Assembly (NCBI GenBank): GCA_006503535.1
Contig: QYRS01000006.1
Coordinates: 1,674,001 to 1,738,000 of the forward strand
Reading direction: 5' to 3'
Source: Arthrinium phaeospermum
Lineage: Eukaryota; Ascomycota; Sordariomycetes; Amphisphaeriales; Apiosporaceae
DNA length: 64,000 bases
The notes under the pieces are model-generated. The model saw only the letters and a program-made list of their open reading frames with translations. It searched no databases and was not told where the DNA came from. Positions within the stretch are counted from its first letter, which is position 1. Every line of letters begins with the position of its first letter. This document shows, one piece after another, positions 10,901 to 23,326 of this stretch. The position numbers and the translations under genes are program-made.

Positions 10901-13900
10901 TATGAATGAACCTTAGGCATTTGATCACTGATTTGCCTGCATCAATATTGCATGTAACACATCCAATGGGACCACTGACAGTGCTCGATCAAAAATACCA
11001 ACATGCATCTGAAAGTGTATTTGTGCTTCTTCTTGTGCCAGCAGTGTGACCGATGCAGCCAATACAACATTGAACTCCTCCGCTGTTACATCCTACCAGC
11101 AACTTGCCAGCGCGGTCTCTCGAGTTTTACTAGTATGACGTGTGTATATAATAATTTATTATTGATGTATGAACATACAGCACAAAATTTTGACACGGAG
11201 ATGCATGTGACTGATATCTGGTCAACGGGACCGTTGGGTTAGGGGTTTGGGGGCTGGATAAACGCCAGGCATGGAACCCCGCCATTTTCACCATCTCTAA
11301 GTATGTTTACACGCATGCTGCATGCAATGTCAGCATTCCGGAAGAAGAGCCGTTCTCCTGTTCGTTAAGTATGCTCGAATGACTTGTCATTTGACACTGA
11401 GCTTGGCAATATTTTGGACGAAAAATTACCCGGTTCTCAGGCTTCGCATATGTAGGCAGTAGGTACATAGGAGGCAGGCAGAGGTTCTGATTTCCTTGAT
11501 ATGGAAGGTGGGGGTAGACATGTGACTGACCTTTCCAGCGCCCCTCCTTGCCTGGAGCGTGCCTTCTCATCTTCTATCGATGCCAGCACCAGAAAGTCCA
11601 CTGCAGATGTCCATTTCATAGGCCAAATGTAAGCAAAAAGTACCCAATATATTAACTGACCTCCATACTGTATGCAATGTAATGCACAATATCATGCACC
11701 CACCCTTTTGAGCCAAGCGGACGATCCAGATCGGTTGATTCACCTATTTTCAGCTGCATTTGACATTCCTGCTTCGCTAAAACTTGCAGGCGTAAATCGT
11801 ACGAAGGCGGCAGGTACGTGGTACCTCGCACTTGCCGGGTCCTCAAGGAACCTAGAAGAAGTTACGACCCGAAGGACCGGAACACCTACCAGCCAACTGC
11901 ATCAATACCTCGTGTCTATTGGATCTCTGTTCACCTTTTCTCATGTTTCTTTGCGTCATGGCTGTGCACCGCGTGGCAATTCAGCTTGAGCAGTATAATC
12001 TCCGAATACGTCTCAGCTGAAGTGCAACAGTCGAGATCCCACTTGCATGCAGACACGTTGCCAAGACTACACCACAGCCAGTACGAAGCAAGTGGCCACT
12101 CGGCATCCACCGCCATCACGAAGTATTGACCCTCGTTATTGACCGAATACGCCCGTCGGTTACAGCCTTATCCGAGATTGCATATACACAACACTGCAAG
12201 TTCGCGATCTACTGGCCATCTCGAGAGATCTGCGGAGCCGCGCGTGGGTCCCCCACACCACACCGCCTGCCGGCCCTCCGCCTCCGCTTGGGAGCCTGGT
12301 CTTGAACTTTCCAGAGCCGGGTTACATAGAGATGCTGACGACTCGCCATCCTATTCGACGGCCTTTCGGTGCCTATGACCTGCTTTTTGGACCCCTGTGT
12401 AGCATTCCAGAATAGCCCTGGAAGAACCCATAAGACGGTGCTGTCCACTCGGTTTCAGCACTTGAGGGCAAACTGAATGTCTCGCCCCCGACTATGATTT
12501 TCTGACCGCCTCTTCCCTTCTTGAGCATGGCTTCATGACATTGCATCTTAGGTTTGCTGAATCGGTTAGCGGTGTCAATCAATGAGGCGCAACTTTTATC
12601 AGATTGACCACGGCGACTGGAGCCAAGGGGCCCTGTTCAACATGGGAATCTTGACTTACGCGGGGCCGGCGCCAAATCATATTCACTGCATGTCTTTGTT
12701 CATCTGCGCTGCAGTTTTGGCCACAATGGGTTACGACAGAACCCAGATTGCTGCTGGCAAGTATTGTTCGCCCCAGGAAGATACGAGGGAGTATAGCTTC
12801 TGATATTCTTACGCCCGCACTTGCATAGCATTATTAAGCTATATTGACCAGTCTTAGAATACTAATAACAAAATGACACCTCGTCACCAACGATTACAGC
12901 GGCAAACGCACGACATCTGCAAGTCCAGTTGGCGCTTATTCCCCCAATGTCGCCAACTTTCGCACTGGGCGAATGGATGCGACACACATTGCCGAGGCAC
13001 CCCTTGCTTTGATGTGGCCTCTCGTCATCATATGCGTGCCATTGGTGGCTCTTGGTTCTGATTCACCGATGGCAATATCCACTTGTATCTTCAACAAGGA
13101 TCAGGTTGGGTTCCGCGGCCTTCAGCCCTACACACCCCTCGTCACATGCATACAAGAGGCTCGACTCGGCTAGGCCCTGGGTCCAACATGGGGTCGCCCG
13201 CCAACAAAACCAGCCAACTCAGCCTTAAATTAGCCGCTATCAGCTGAGCACAGACGGGCATAACAAACACCCGAGACTTTTGGCCCCCCTATTTCGGCAG
13301 CATCAATTCTCGATTCAATTGACACGACATGACGATAAACAGCTCGAGATTGACATACCCAATCGTTTGCCATCGATTGCAAAAGCCTACATTCCACGTC
13401 ACCCAATCATCAGCAATTATCCGCGCGCGAAGAGGTAGTATGGATGACGATATACTCTGAACAAAACCCGCCGCATCCGAATTTGCATGTGGCGGTGGGT
13501 GACGAAGCATATGATCAATCTATGAGTCTCTTGATGCGTCAGCACCAGATTCGCACCCGCCTTGTCGAGGGGTAGATCGCGAGGCTTGGGGCTGAGAGTT
13601 GTCGGGCGTTTTGACAGGCCAGAATACGACTTGGAATTGGCAGCCTTGGGGTCCTTTGTGGTATATATCGATGCCTCAGTCACCCACGCCGCCCAGCTGG
13701 AGCAAGAGAAGAGAAGCAGCGAAGGCCCAACTGCCAAAGCTTTACGAACGTCCGCGAGGCTTTTTCACTGCCGTGAACGATTGCAGACGACCAGGTCTAA
13801 TTGGGCTCTTTACGATCTCACCTAACCCACGGGTGTCATTGCAACCTTATACGGTGTCTCACTAGAGGCTCTGTAAGCATTTTGCATCAAGGCCAAGTCA

Positions 13901-16900
13901 TTCTCAGTCATTTCCGGAACAGCAAATACTCGAATCAGCTGACATGGAAAAATAAGATTACTGTCGCATGCGAGCAATTTTGATGTGTGACGAACCAATG
14001 CACCGGAGAAGTCATTTGCCATCCAATTATGGGAAGATGGGAGCGAGGAAGATTATGTAAGTACTTTTAGTCGCACTAATGGTGTTGCAGGTAGGCTTTG
14101 AGCCTCTTTGATAGCAATTTGATTAGTTGTTAACAAGGGATTTGATGTTTGAAGCATACTACCCAGATGAGGCAACAGACAATGAGGCTATCACATCCTC
14201 GCGAGCTCACCGAGAAAGTCATGCCTTGCTTGCTGGCAGTAAACGAGAGCGAAACAACGCGGGTCCTTGGGTGCGGGGGAACAGCCAGGCACACGCCCGG
14301 CTATCTGGCCCAAGGTCAGCAAAAGTACCGTCTTAACTCTCCCATCTCCGCCGGGACCATATTATGGGAGCGGCGGTGTAGATATACACTTGAAACTAAG
14401 CCTTTTGACACGCAACGTGTCATTCTCTCCAATCTCTTGGCGAGACTGCATATTAGCGATTTAGAGATCAGCACACCACTGGAGCCGATGTCACGATCTA
14501 GGGCCCCCATGGCAATACCCTTGCCTTTTCCCTCGTTCTTGGGTGCGGATTATCTGGTGTGTGAGTGTGTCCTGTTTCCTGTTTCCACAGTAAGCAGCGG
14601 ACGGACATGGTAGCGTCAAGACGATATGGCGTGTTTCTTGTGATAATCGGTGTTCTAGCTTGACCCACTCATGATGTTCTAGCCGGGCTGGGTGTTAGTC
14701 TTGATGTCGGCCAGTAAGCAAGCTAACAATGTTCCGGGAAAAGAACAAGACTAGTCTTCCTAGCGGAGCTAGTGGCTTCCTCTCACGCAGACTTCGAAAA
14801 GCACTTGCTGCTTGGGTGACTGGACCAAGACAATTCTCTATGTACATCTTGTCTGTCCCTCTGAGTCCCTTACTCCAGAAACCAGGGTTCGTACGGGGGT
14901 AAGATGCTAATTGTATGGGCTATATGGGCGATTTTCCCATAGCGGATCACGGAGCCGTTGAAGCAATCATTGCCGATTCAGTTCTCTTGAGGCATCTACC
15001 GTATTTTCTTGGTCAGACATGATGTGACTGTGAAGCAATGATTGGAATTGGGTCCGTATTCAACCCGTATTTACGGCCGCCCCGCCGCCCCAGGGAATAC
15101 GCCATATGAGGGAAGGGGGGACGGTTACCATCTACGGAGACAACACCCATGAATACTAGAGGGCCAGAAACATTGAGGTGATTGTGATTTGCAACCAAAC
15201 GTGATCATTTGAGCTGGCGCTGACGAATGCAAGACATGTGCTATACGCCACATATGACGGTAGCCAATCACATGCATGCGCCTATTACGGGAGTCTCAAA
15301 GGTGAACCGAAAGTTGCTGGCTGATGAAGATGGATTTGGCTTACCTTGAGAGTCGCCGTGAGTGGAAACAAGGGTTTCCGCATAGTGAATCAGAGTTTAC
15401 CCCTGTTGAAAGGACAGCATGGTGTTTAATGGTTGTAAGAGGAGGTTGGATTCTGTATTCATTGAACAGCTGTTCAAGTAAAGGCTATTGATATCAGGAA
15501 ATCAATATTAGATAAGAGCTTAAATACCCGAGGGAAGACAAAATAAGAAAAAGGCAGGGAACTTTTCATGAAAACTAGATATAGACTTGATGTACAGCCC
15601 GAGAGTGAATAAGTACTCATTGCCTTCTCATACTTGTATTATCTGTATAAAAAGAGGAATCGAGAAGCGGTTCACCAGTCCCCTTCCCTTTTTGCTTGAG
15701 GCATGTTGAAATAACTTCAATACTGACAGTATATTTGAGTGCCTACCTCTTTTTACGCAGGTCGTATCGTTCCCAGTCTATCCCTGTCATCCTCCCGCCG
15801 TTCGAAGTAGGAAGAGCCAAATCGCCATCAACCCCTGGGTCCGAACATAAGACGTCATTTCGTCCATGTGACAGACTACTCGAACGAGTAGTTAATTACA
15901 AGTATATACAACCACATCGGAGCCGACATATCAAGGGCAGCACTCACTATCCCCATCGTATTACTCCAGCTATTATCAACATTGTACCGGCCCTGGTTGT
16001 TTATCTAATAATACTTACGCTCGCCAGCGACAGGTGACGGACTGACTGACTACATGTACAACCGACCCTTTATGGAAATGAATTTACAGTCATAATACTC
16101 AACCGTATTCCGTATTTGCAATCGACTCGCCAAACGAGCTAAAATGCATGCGTCGACCAACCAGCAAGGGAACCCACGGCATTGATCCTCACTGCCCACC
16201 TGACAATCTGTCGGAGTATGTGTCATCATACGTGAGGAAATCCTGATTCGTCTATCGCCGTGGTGACCATACTGCTATAGTTCGGAGGTTCGGGGAAATA
16301 AGACAGCTGATGGTTGCGTTTTCAGCTCATTTGCTCCTCAAATGCCGAACATAATCAAACGTTCACCATCGGCCAAGCCGAGCCTCGTAGGCATGACGAA
16401 TCCAATAGGAATACATGGCGGTATAGGTCTAATGTTGCCACCTCGACTACGCATTCCAGATCTGCGGCCAAGGGGTTGAACATAAGAGCACCTCGATATG
16501 CCAACCTTTCAAGATCATCTTATCACATGAAAATCATAACATCAACCTGCCGATATCAGTCTGGGTGCAATGCAATCAATGTATGTATGTATCTCGGCCA
16601 AAGACACCATGAACTACCCTATCAAGTAGTCGCCATAATCCTGAGCAAACCCAAAGTGCCCGGGCAATAGTAAAAAACCCGCCTTCCTCATAAAATCATT
16701 CGCTGAACGCCATTCTCAAGTGTCCACTGAAAACCGCCAGAGCCACAAGTCTTTCGTGGCTGCTCCATGGCCCAGTCCTCAGTGTGCCAACCGGTAAAAC
16801 ATACATAACTATACACCAAGAAGAAGCCAGATCAGGCAGTAAAAGTTGCCTGGCCCCCATTCCGAGAGCTCCCAATGAGTCCATGACTCAGACCTCACCA

Positions 16901-16932
16901 ACACCAGACTGTCCGAAGTACCAGTGACCCTC
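7968..16932. other. Long gene-poor region (about 9 kb)
   Basis: All ORFs here are short (mostly under 110 codons), overlap one another on both strands and show no recognisable motif or splice partner. Composition is lower in GC than in neighbouring genes. There are short simple repeats, such as GTGGTGGTA units near 10590 and CTCGCTCG units near 9373. It lies between the start of the proline-rich gene and the 3' end of the Mbp1-like gene. I see no RNA gene or transposon ORF. Confidence 0.45.
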
Positions 16933-19016
16933 CTAGCAAATCATCATAGGCTCCGTAGCAGGCGCGGGCGCTGCGATGGCCACTTCACTATGTTCCTCCT
17001 CCATCATCTCGATCAGGTCATCCAGATTAGAGTCCAAGTTCTCAGCATCGCCCTGGTCCAGGCATTGCTTAAGTAGCTGTCGGTACTTGTCGATCTTCTC
17101 GCTCGTGCCGGATAGACCCAGAGCGTCAACATATTCCTGTTCTGCCCGGCGTTGCTCCAAGATAACCTCCCGCAGTTCGCGTGCCAGCTTCTGCCGGGTC
17201 TCAGGCGTGTCATCACCAGCATCATTGCCGTTCATCAAGGCAAGTTGTTGTTCAACCGTTGCTTGGATGTGATACTTATTCTGATTGGCAAGGAGGGCCA
17301 ATACTTCATGCCGGGCCATGGTAGCGTCGCCTACTGCCTTGGCAGCGGCCTCTTCAGGCTCGAGGCGACCTTCAAGCTCCGCGATCTGTTGATGTATGGC
17401 AGCCAGCTCACTCTGTGTGTTGCCAAGGATCCGCTGTGCTTCGTTCTCAGCTTCGTGCTTCTCCTTCCACTCCTCGTCGTAGCTGTGGGCCAAGTCTTGG
17501 AACTTCTCAAGAACAAGCGGCGTGATCTTGTTTTGAACTGTAGTAGCTGCTTCAGACTGGAAGGCCACGGCAAGCTTGGTGACGGATTCGGAAAGAGCAT
17601 CCTTGAAAGAAACATGTCGCTGAGACTCTGGGGCAAAAGGCGACGATGAGCGCTGAGGCGCACGCTCTTTCGGCGGTTTGGAGACATTGAGGGCTTGGAT
17701 GAGTTCTTCGGCACGAACACCTTCTGCGTTCATGATATGGGTACTTGCGCCTCGTCCGAGCAGCGCGCGAATGCACTTCTTTGCACTCGTCTGGGCCGCG
17801 AGATGCAAAGCGGTATTACCGTTTAGATCCTGGGCATCAATAATAAGTTGAACGGACTGGGGGTCATGGGTCTCCAGGAGCTTGTTCAGGATATTGTCAA
17901 GATAGTAACGAGAACATGTGTGGCTGGTCACTCGACCACTCTTCATGATGGCCGCGTGATGGATGACGGTGCAGCCCTGGTTATCTCGCGCATCCACCGT
18001 GTCGAACAACTCTTTGATCACAGCCGCGAAAGTTTGCTTCTCAAAGCAGTTGGTGAAGTGAACGGCTCGCATAAAGGGCGTTTCGCCGCGAATGTTTTGC
18101 GAGTTCAAGGTTGCGCCGAAACGCTTCAACTGTTTGATGACATCGACGTCACCCATGGCACTCGCCCAATGGAGAGCACTGTGCTTCTCCGAGTCAATAT
18201 ACCAATCCGGTTGGAAGTTCGGCGGCGGCTCTGGGCGCATGGTTGGGGCATCTTGACGAGAAAGGAGGAAGTAGTCGAGCAGTTCGTCTCCATAGACAGA
18301 GTGCTGCTGTTCCGTTAGGTCAACGGTCTCTTCGTGCTTTCTCTTGCGATGTCCGGTTGCGGGGTAACTCGACAGATCGTGACGGTCGTCTTCGGCCATG
18401 TACGAGGCGGAAGCTATGGTGACATTATCAGGGGTGTCATCTTCATTCAGCTGCTGACTGGCAGTCTCAAAGTCGGGCTGTCGGGGAGGAGGAACCCAGG
18501 CAGCCCTTGCAGGTGCAGCCTTCACCTTGGGCGCCTTGGGTTTACTCGCATGTCGCGGGGCAGGCGGCGGGCTCTGATTGCCGGGCGTGAACTCGAAGAT
18601 GGGCCGTAATCGATCGTAGACGTTGTTACGCTGTGCCAACTGTTCGCCCGACTCTAACGGGATCCAAGTGCCTTGGTATTTGCCATAGCCACCTTGGATC
18701 TTCTCGTGGACGTCTTTCTGAACCTCTCGCTCGAGAATTCGGGTACGGGCGGGTTTGTCGAAGCCCGCGGCTTTAAGGATATGTGTAGCGTTGATCCAAT
18801 CATCTTGTCGCCTTCTCATAACATGTTCTTTGAGGTCGACGCCAAACTGGAATTCGTAGACGGGGATCTATCGCCGAGCACGTATGTTAGCCACAGGGCA
18901 CAACTAGATTGGACGGCCGGCAAGCGACGAGGGAGACTTACACCGCTGTATGTGGCACTATAGACGCCAGGGCCGGCAGCGGGCGCTGTCGCTGCTGCTG
19001 CTGCACCCTTCACCAT
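16933..19016 (-). CDS. mbp1: APSES/KilA-N cell-cycle transcription factor of the Mbp1/Res type
   Basis: Sequence-specific DNA-binding subunit of the MBF/SBF-type complex that drives G1/S genes in fungi. Exons are 19016-18942 and 18867-16933; the 74-nt intron has donor GTAAGT and acceptor ATAG, and the join restores YSGIPVYEFQFGVDLKEH. The protein is 669 aa. The APSES domain spans about residues 20-130 (MRRRQDDWINATHILKAAG, then KYQGTWIPL). Ankyrin repeats lie at about 250-400 (SALHWASAMGD, NTALHLAAQTS). A nuclear-type basic stretch (GHRKRKHEE) lies between them. A long Glu/Gln-rich coiled-coil heterodimerisation region occupies about 460-640. The start MVKG followed by an alanine stretch fits filamentous-fungal Mbp1 proteins. 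The gene is single-copy housekeeping in character and not part of the metabolite cluster. Confidence 0.93.
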
Positions 19017-20539
19017 CTTGAATACTTACTCCCCTGCGAAACAAGCATGCAGTTTGGTGATAGAGGGCAGCGGTGGGGAAGGTTCGTGTGACAGTGTGAC
19101 TGTAGGCCTGGACTGGAGGGGCAAGAAGGTTTGATGTGTGTAAACACCTGGTGACGTCGGATGGAGGACGGGTCTGTCAACCTGGTCGCAAAGCTCTGCT
19201 GAATGCACAAGCCGAGGTAGGAGGTGTGCAACTGGATTCCCTGACACCAGATATTAGATCACTATAGACCGCCTTTACAATAAGCTGGTCGGGAAATTTC
19301 TTGCAGACTCCAGTTGTTCGACTGAACAAATCGCGAGAACACCGTCGGTACTGGTGAATGACTCGGTGCTGGATGGGCAGAAGCTGACTCGTCCCATGTG
19401 GCACGCGTGAAGACGCGAAATGAAAGAATTGGGGTGCCGGTTTGGTGCAGAAACGCGCTTCGCGTAAATTGGCTGTGACCAGAGAATCAAACCTGCTGTT
19501 TGCCTGGTCCTTCAGGCGAAACTCCAGGTGCCAGGCGCTTAACTTGTGGTTCAGTTATGTGCCACAGCGCCACGTGCACGTCCCAACGGGTGTGGCGAGG
19601 GTAGCCAGGTCTGGACCATGGGTAGGTGTGCGGCACAGCTGATCGCCCGGACCAATAGTAATTCCGCCAAAACCGTCAAACCACCGACACTGGGCCGGTT
19701 GTTTCATGAAACATCTGGACATCGCAGTCACACCCGACAACACACCAAAGCACTTCTGTCCAAATTGCTCCTAGCAGAGCCTTTCAGGGCTGAGCATGTA
19801 GTTCCTTGCATAGGCCTAGCGCTCGGGAGACAGTTCCAGAAACGGTCCGTTTCGTAGCACATCGTTCTTGTCGATTGCTCAGACCAGCTGTCATCGACTG
19901 ATCGGCATCCTTGACGGTGATCCGGAAGCGCGCTTCCTGCTCCATCGACAAACATGTCGGCATCCACCAGGCCGCGGAGATTATGAGAATAGCCAGCGGT
20001 AGCCCACGGCAGCGGTAAACAGCTTGGGAATGTGGAGGCCGGTGCTAGCAGTCCCCCGTGTTCCTGAAACTCGTACACGAGCGCCTGGCTCGAGCTGGTG
20101 CCGGGTCGCTAGGGGCGACCTAGGCCTCTTGGGCGCCTAGCGCGCCAGCTCTAGCCACCAAACAGGCCGTAGATCGTATCACCATTCTAGCCCTACAATC
20201 TAAGGGTTCCGGAGCTAGCTGCAGATCCGAGTGGCGTCGATCAGGTTCCATGGTCCGTAGGATTAATCAATCTCGAACGTCGGGAAGGGGGCACAGACAG
20301 TGCGCGCCAAGTCAACGTATTTGTACCGGGGGCAATCCGGGGGGTCGTGTGCCTCCTTCTCCATCATTACTTCTGACGTCTTGTCTACGATTCTTTTATA
20401 TATATAATTTTGTTTTGTTTGGCTGCTGGTCACCATGAACTTTGCTGTAACCTTACGCCCTTCTTCTTCTTCTTGGTGTCGAACTTGGCTTTCTGGACTC
20501 ACCCAACTCGATTGCCCCAGCAAAGCCTCAGTGAACACC
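19017..20539. other. Intergenic region, divergent promoters with a GC-rich hairpin
   Basis: About 1.5 kb between the divergent Mbp1-like and ankyrin genes. It contains the imperfect hairpin described separately and a tatatata stretch near 20399, about 140 bp before the chosen ankyrin start. No coding potential was recognised. Confidence 0.5.
20088..20157. repeat. GC-rich imperfect inverted repeat (hairpin)
   Basis: The left arm contains GCTCGAGCTGG and then CGCTAGG at 20107-20113; the right arm contains CCTAGCG at 20136-20142 and then CCAGCTCTAGC. The blocks pair in the same order around a loop of about 22 nt, with a few unpaired bases between them. No ORF is associated. It could be a remnant of a small inverted-repeat transposon or a regulatory palindrome. 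Confidence 0.6.
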
Positions 20540-22394
20540 ATGATGGACGACGACTCCCTCGCCACGCTGATCCGGGACGTTTCGGTGGTGTGCAACAACG
20601 CCATCCAGTCCCTGCTGGATCTGTCGACCGTCGTCCCTACTGCTCTTTCCACCCTTCGCCAGACCACGGCAGAGCTCCGAATCACCCGGGCCGTCATCGA
20701 CCGACTTCTCCTGTTTCCTCTGTCTGGAACAAACCCACAATCTCCTGGCTACCAGTACCAGCCGTCACTACAGGGCTGCCTGGACCTCTTAGTGCAGGAC
20801 ATGAAAACCAGCCTCTTGGAAGCCGAGACCGAGATCCGGCGGTTACGTCGCTACTCTATCAGCGTGACAGGACTCCCCCAGTCCCTGGGTCTGGTCATCC
20901 TCTCAGAAGAAGGCTTCTCCGGAATAAGGCGGGACCTCAGAAGGAACCGCTCAACCATCACCTTGATGCTGGATTGCATCTGCAGGTAAGCAGAGATAAC
21001 ACTTTCTCGCCCCTTGCTACACCTTGAGGAAAATGAAGCTGACACCCCGTTACAGCGGTATACTCGCCACGATAGACCTGCGGCTACACAAGACCTTGTC
21101 CGCCTGCTCAGAAAAGACGGCCAACGGCTCCAGGTTAGGGCCCAGAGTGGCGCTCGACCTGAGGAGGCAAAGTATAAGCCCAAAAGTGCAGCGGCTATCT
21201 TCGACGATCAACCACCCCGACCGGGAGAGGCCACACCGGGCAGACACCCGCAGCACCAAGAAGCTCCACGACGCCATCACCAAGTGCGACTACCCCTCGG
21301 TCTACAAGTATCTGGCCGACGGAGCCGACCCGAACGCAACACTCAAGAACTCCACCATGACCCCCTTACATAGAGCACTGAACTTGATGGAGGAGGTGGC
21401 AGATGGATCCGGATCTGGATCTGACAGTGAGAAGCCCTCCAAGGGCGCCACATTCACCATACTCGCCCAGATGGACGCGATGAAGGGCTTCCACGACAGC
21501 CGGGACGCGAAGGGCGTACTCGCCATCCTCACGGCCCTCATCGTGTCCGGGTCCAACCTGCGGGTGCGGGACGAGTACGGGCGCACGCCGCTGATGCGGG
21601 CCGTCAAGGGCGACATGGGCGACTCCATCGTCTCGCTCATGCTCGAGTACGGCGGCAACCTGGTCAACGTGCAGGACAACGAGGGCAACACGGCGCTGCA
21701 CTTCGCGGCGATGCAGCGGTCGAGCAGCAAGGCCAAGAACCTGGACCTGATCCGGATCCTGCTGGCGTACGGGGCGGAGCCGTCGATGCGCAACTCCAAG
21801 GCGCGCACGCCGCTCTACAAGGCCGTCATGCGCGGGCACCTGGACCGGGCGACGGAGCTGCTCAACTACGGGGCCGACCTCGAGGGCACCGACCACCACG
21901 GCTGGTCGGCGCTGCACACGGCGGTGCTCGGCGGCGACGCGGCCATGACGACGCTGCTGTGCCTGCACGGCGCCGGCTACGACAACCGCGACCGCGCCGG
22001 CCAGACGTCGCTGCACTACGCCGTCTCCAAGGGCCACGTCGACGTCATCGCGGCCCTGGTCGAGGCCGGCGCCGACCTCAACCTGCCCACCAAGGGCGAG
22101 ACCCCGCTGTGCCGCGCCACCGCCCAGGGCAGCCTGCCCGTCGTCAAGCTGCTCCTCGCCCGCGGCGCCAACGTCGCCCTGCCCTCGGCCCGCTACTTCG
22201 GCGCCTTCCCCGTCCACCTCGCCGCCATGGGCGACCACCGCGCCGTGCTCGAGCTGCTGCTCGCGTCCGGCTCGCCCGTCGACGCCCTCGACGACCGGCG
22301 CCGCACGCCGCTGCAGTGGGCCGTCGACGCCCACAAGGAGACGGCGGCCGAGTTCCTGGTCAGCAAGGGGGCTCGCAAGATTTACGAAGCTTAA
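20540..22394 (+). CDS. Ankyrin-repeat protein with fungal STAND-like N-terminal region
   Basis: Exons 20540-20985 and 21056-22394; the 70-nt intron has donor GTAAGC and acceptor TACAG, and the join reads CICSGILATIDL. The product is 594 aa. The first 180 residues (MMDDDSLATLIRDVSVVC onward) are helical and resemble the fungal N-terminal domain that precedes NACHT/ankyrin architectures. There is no NACHT or P-loop, so it is not a full NLR-type protein. About ten ankyrin units fill residues 230-590 (for example TPLMRAVKGD, TALHFAAMQ, TSLHYAVSKGHVDVI, TPLQWAVDAHKE). An upstream in-frame ATG at 20435 would add 35 residues; I prefer 20540 because MMDDDSLA looks like the domain start. It presumably acts in protein-protein interaction; the partner is unknown. 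Confidence 0.85.
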
Positions 22395-23326
22395 CGAACG
22401 AAAAAAGGGGGCGAGAGGTTTTCTACCAGGAGTACTTATTTATCTATCTATTCGAAAGAATCGGCGTTGAACGAGCGACATGAAGGGCACACTTATTATA
22501 CCATTTTTTATTATGTTCTATTACATTCAATACAAGAACACTTTCTCGATACTGATACCATCATTGCCACGTTGGTCAGCCAGATACCGTAGTGGTCACA
22601 AGAGATAAACATCAGGCTCCTTTAGTAATGTTCTTGCTCCTGAATCTTCAGTGAAAGGCAAAGCCACACTCCGAAACAAATTGACAATAAGTTTTCCAAA
22701 GTTGGGAGAATAGACTCCTTCGAAGATCTTCAACACATTTACTAAAAGTTGGTATTAGTGGGTAGAAAAGGGTTCCGTTATAAGGGAATCAACTTACCAC
22801 TATCTCTCCATTAAGTCCGAGCACCTCGCAGTACCCAAGTTTCAGTCTTCCAACTTTCACTGACAAGGCTGCTAACAAGACCAGCCACATATCGGCATCT
22901 CTAACCCCGTCTGGTCTCGTCAGTTGACCCAGAGTATCCACGTGTTGATTTCTTCTAGTTTGGAGACCCCATAGTACATGCAGGCCCCGTCCTTATAGTA
23001 CACCCCGATACTCAAGCTTATCTTATAAGTTCCACTAATGTATGATTGCAGAGCCACGTCATTGTACTGACTCAACATGCCATTATGCAAAAGAAAAGAA
23101 CCTTGTATAATTTACCTAATCAAACAGTGATTTGTGTGGGTTGACCTCTATGTCCCCAGCGTCCATACCCAGCCTGCTATAATGCATCTACTTTCCTCAC
23201 CAACGTGGTATCGTACTAGAAACAGCTGACTTGCAGAGTCCACAAGTATCATGGGGCACGTTATCAACGCCCACCATAGCGGAGTATACAAATATCACTA
23301 CCCTATGTACATCCCTTCACCGGGCC
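22395..23326. other. Intergenic region between convergent genes
   Basis: About 930 bp between the 3' ends of the ankyrin gene and the FAD epoxidase. AT-richer than its neighbours, with no supported gene. Confidence 0.5.

Noticed and set aside
14149..14613. 154-codon ORF in the gene desert
   Set aside because: No motif and no splice partner; composition like surrounding non-coding DNA.
21366..22334. 322-codon antisense frame over the ankyrin gene
   Set aside because: Mirrors the ankyrin repeats; no motif and no splice partner.
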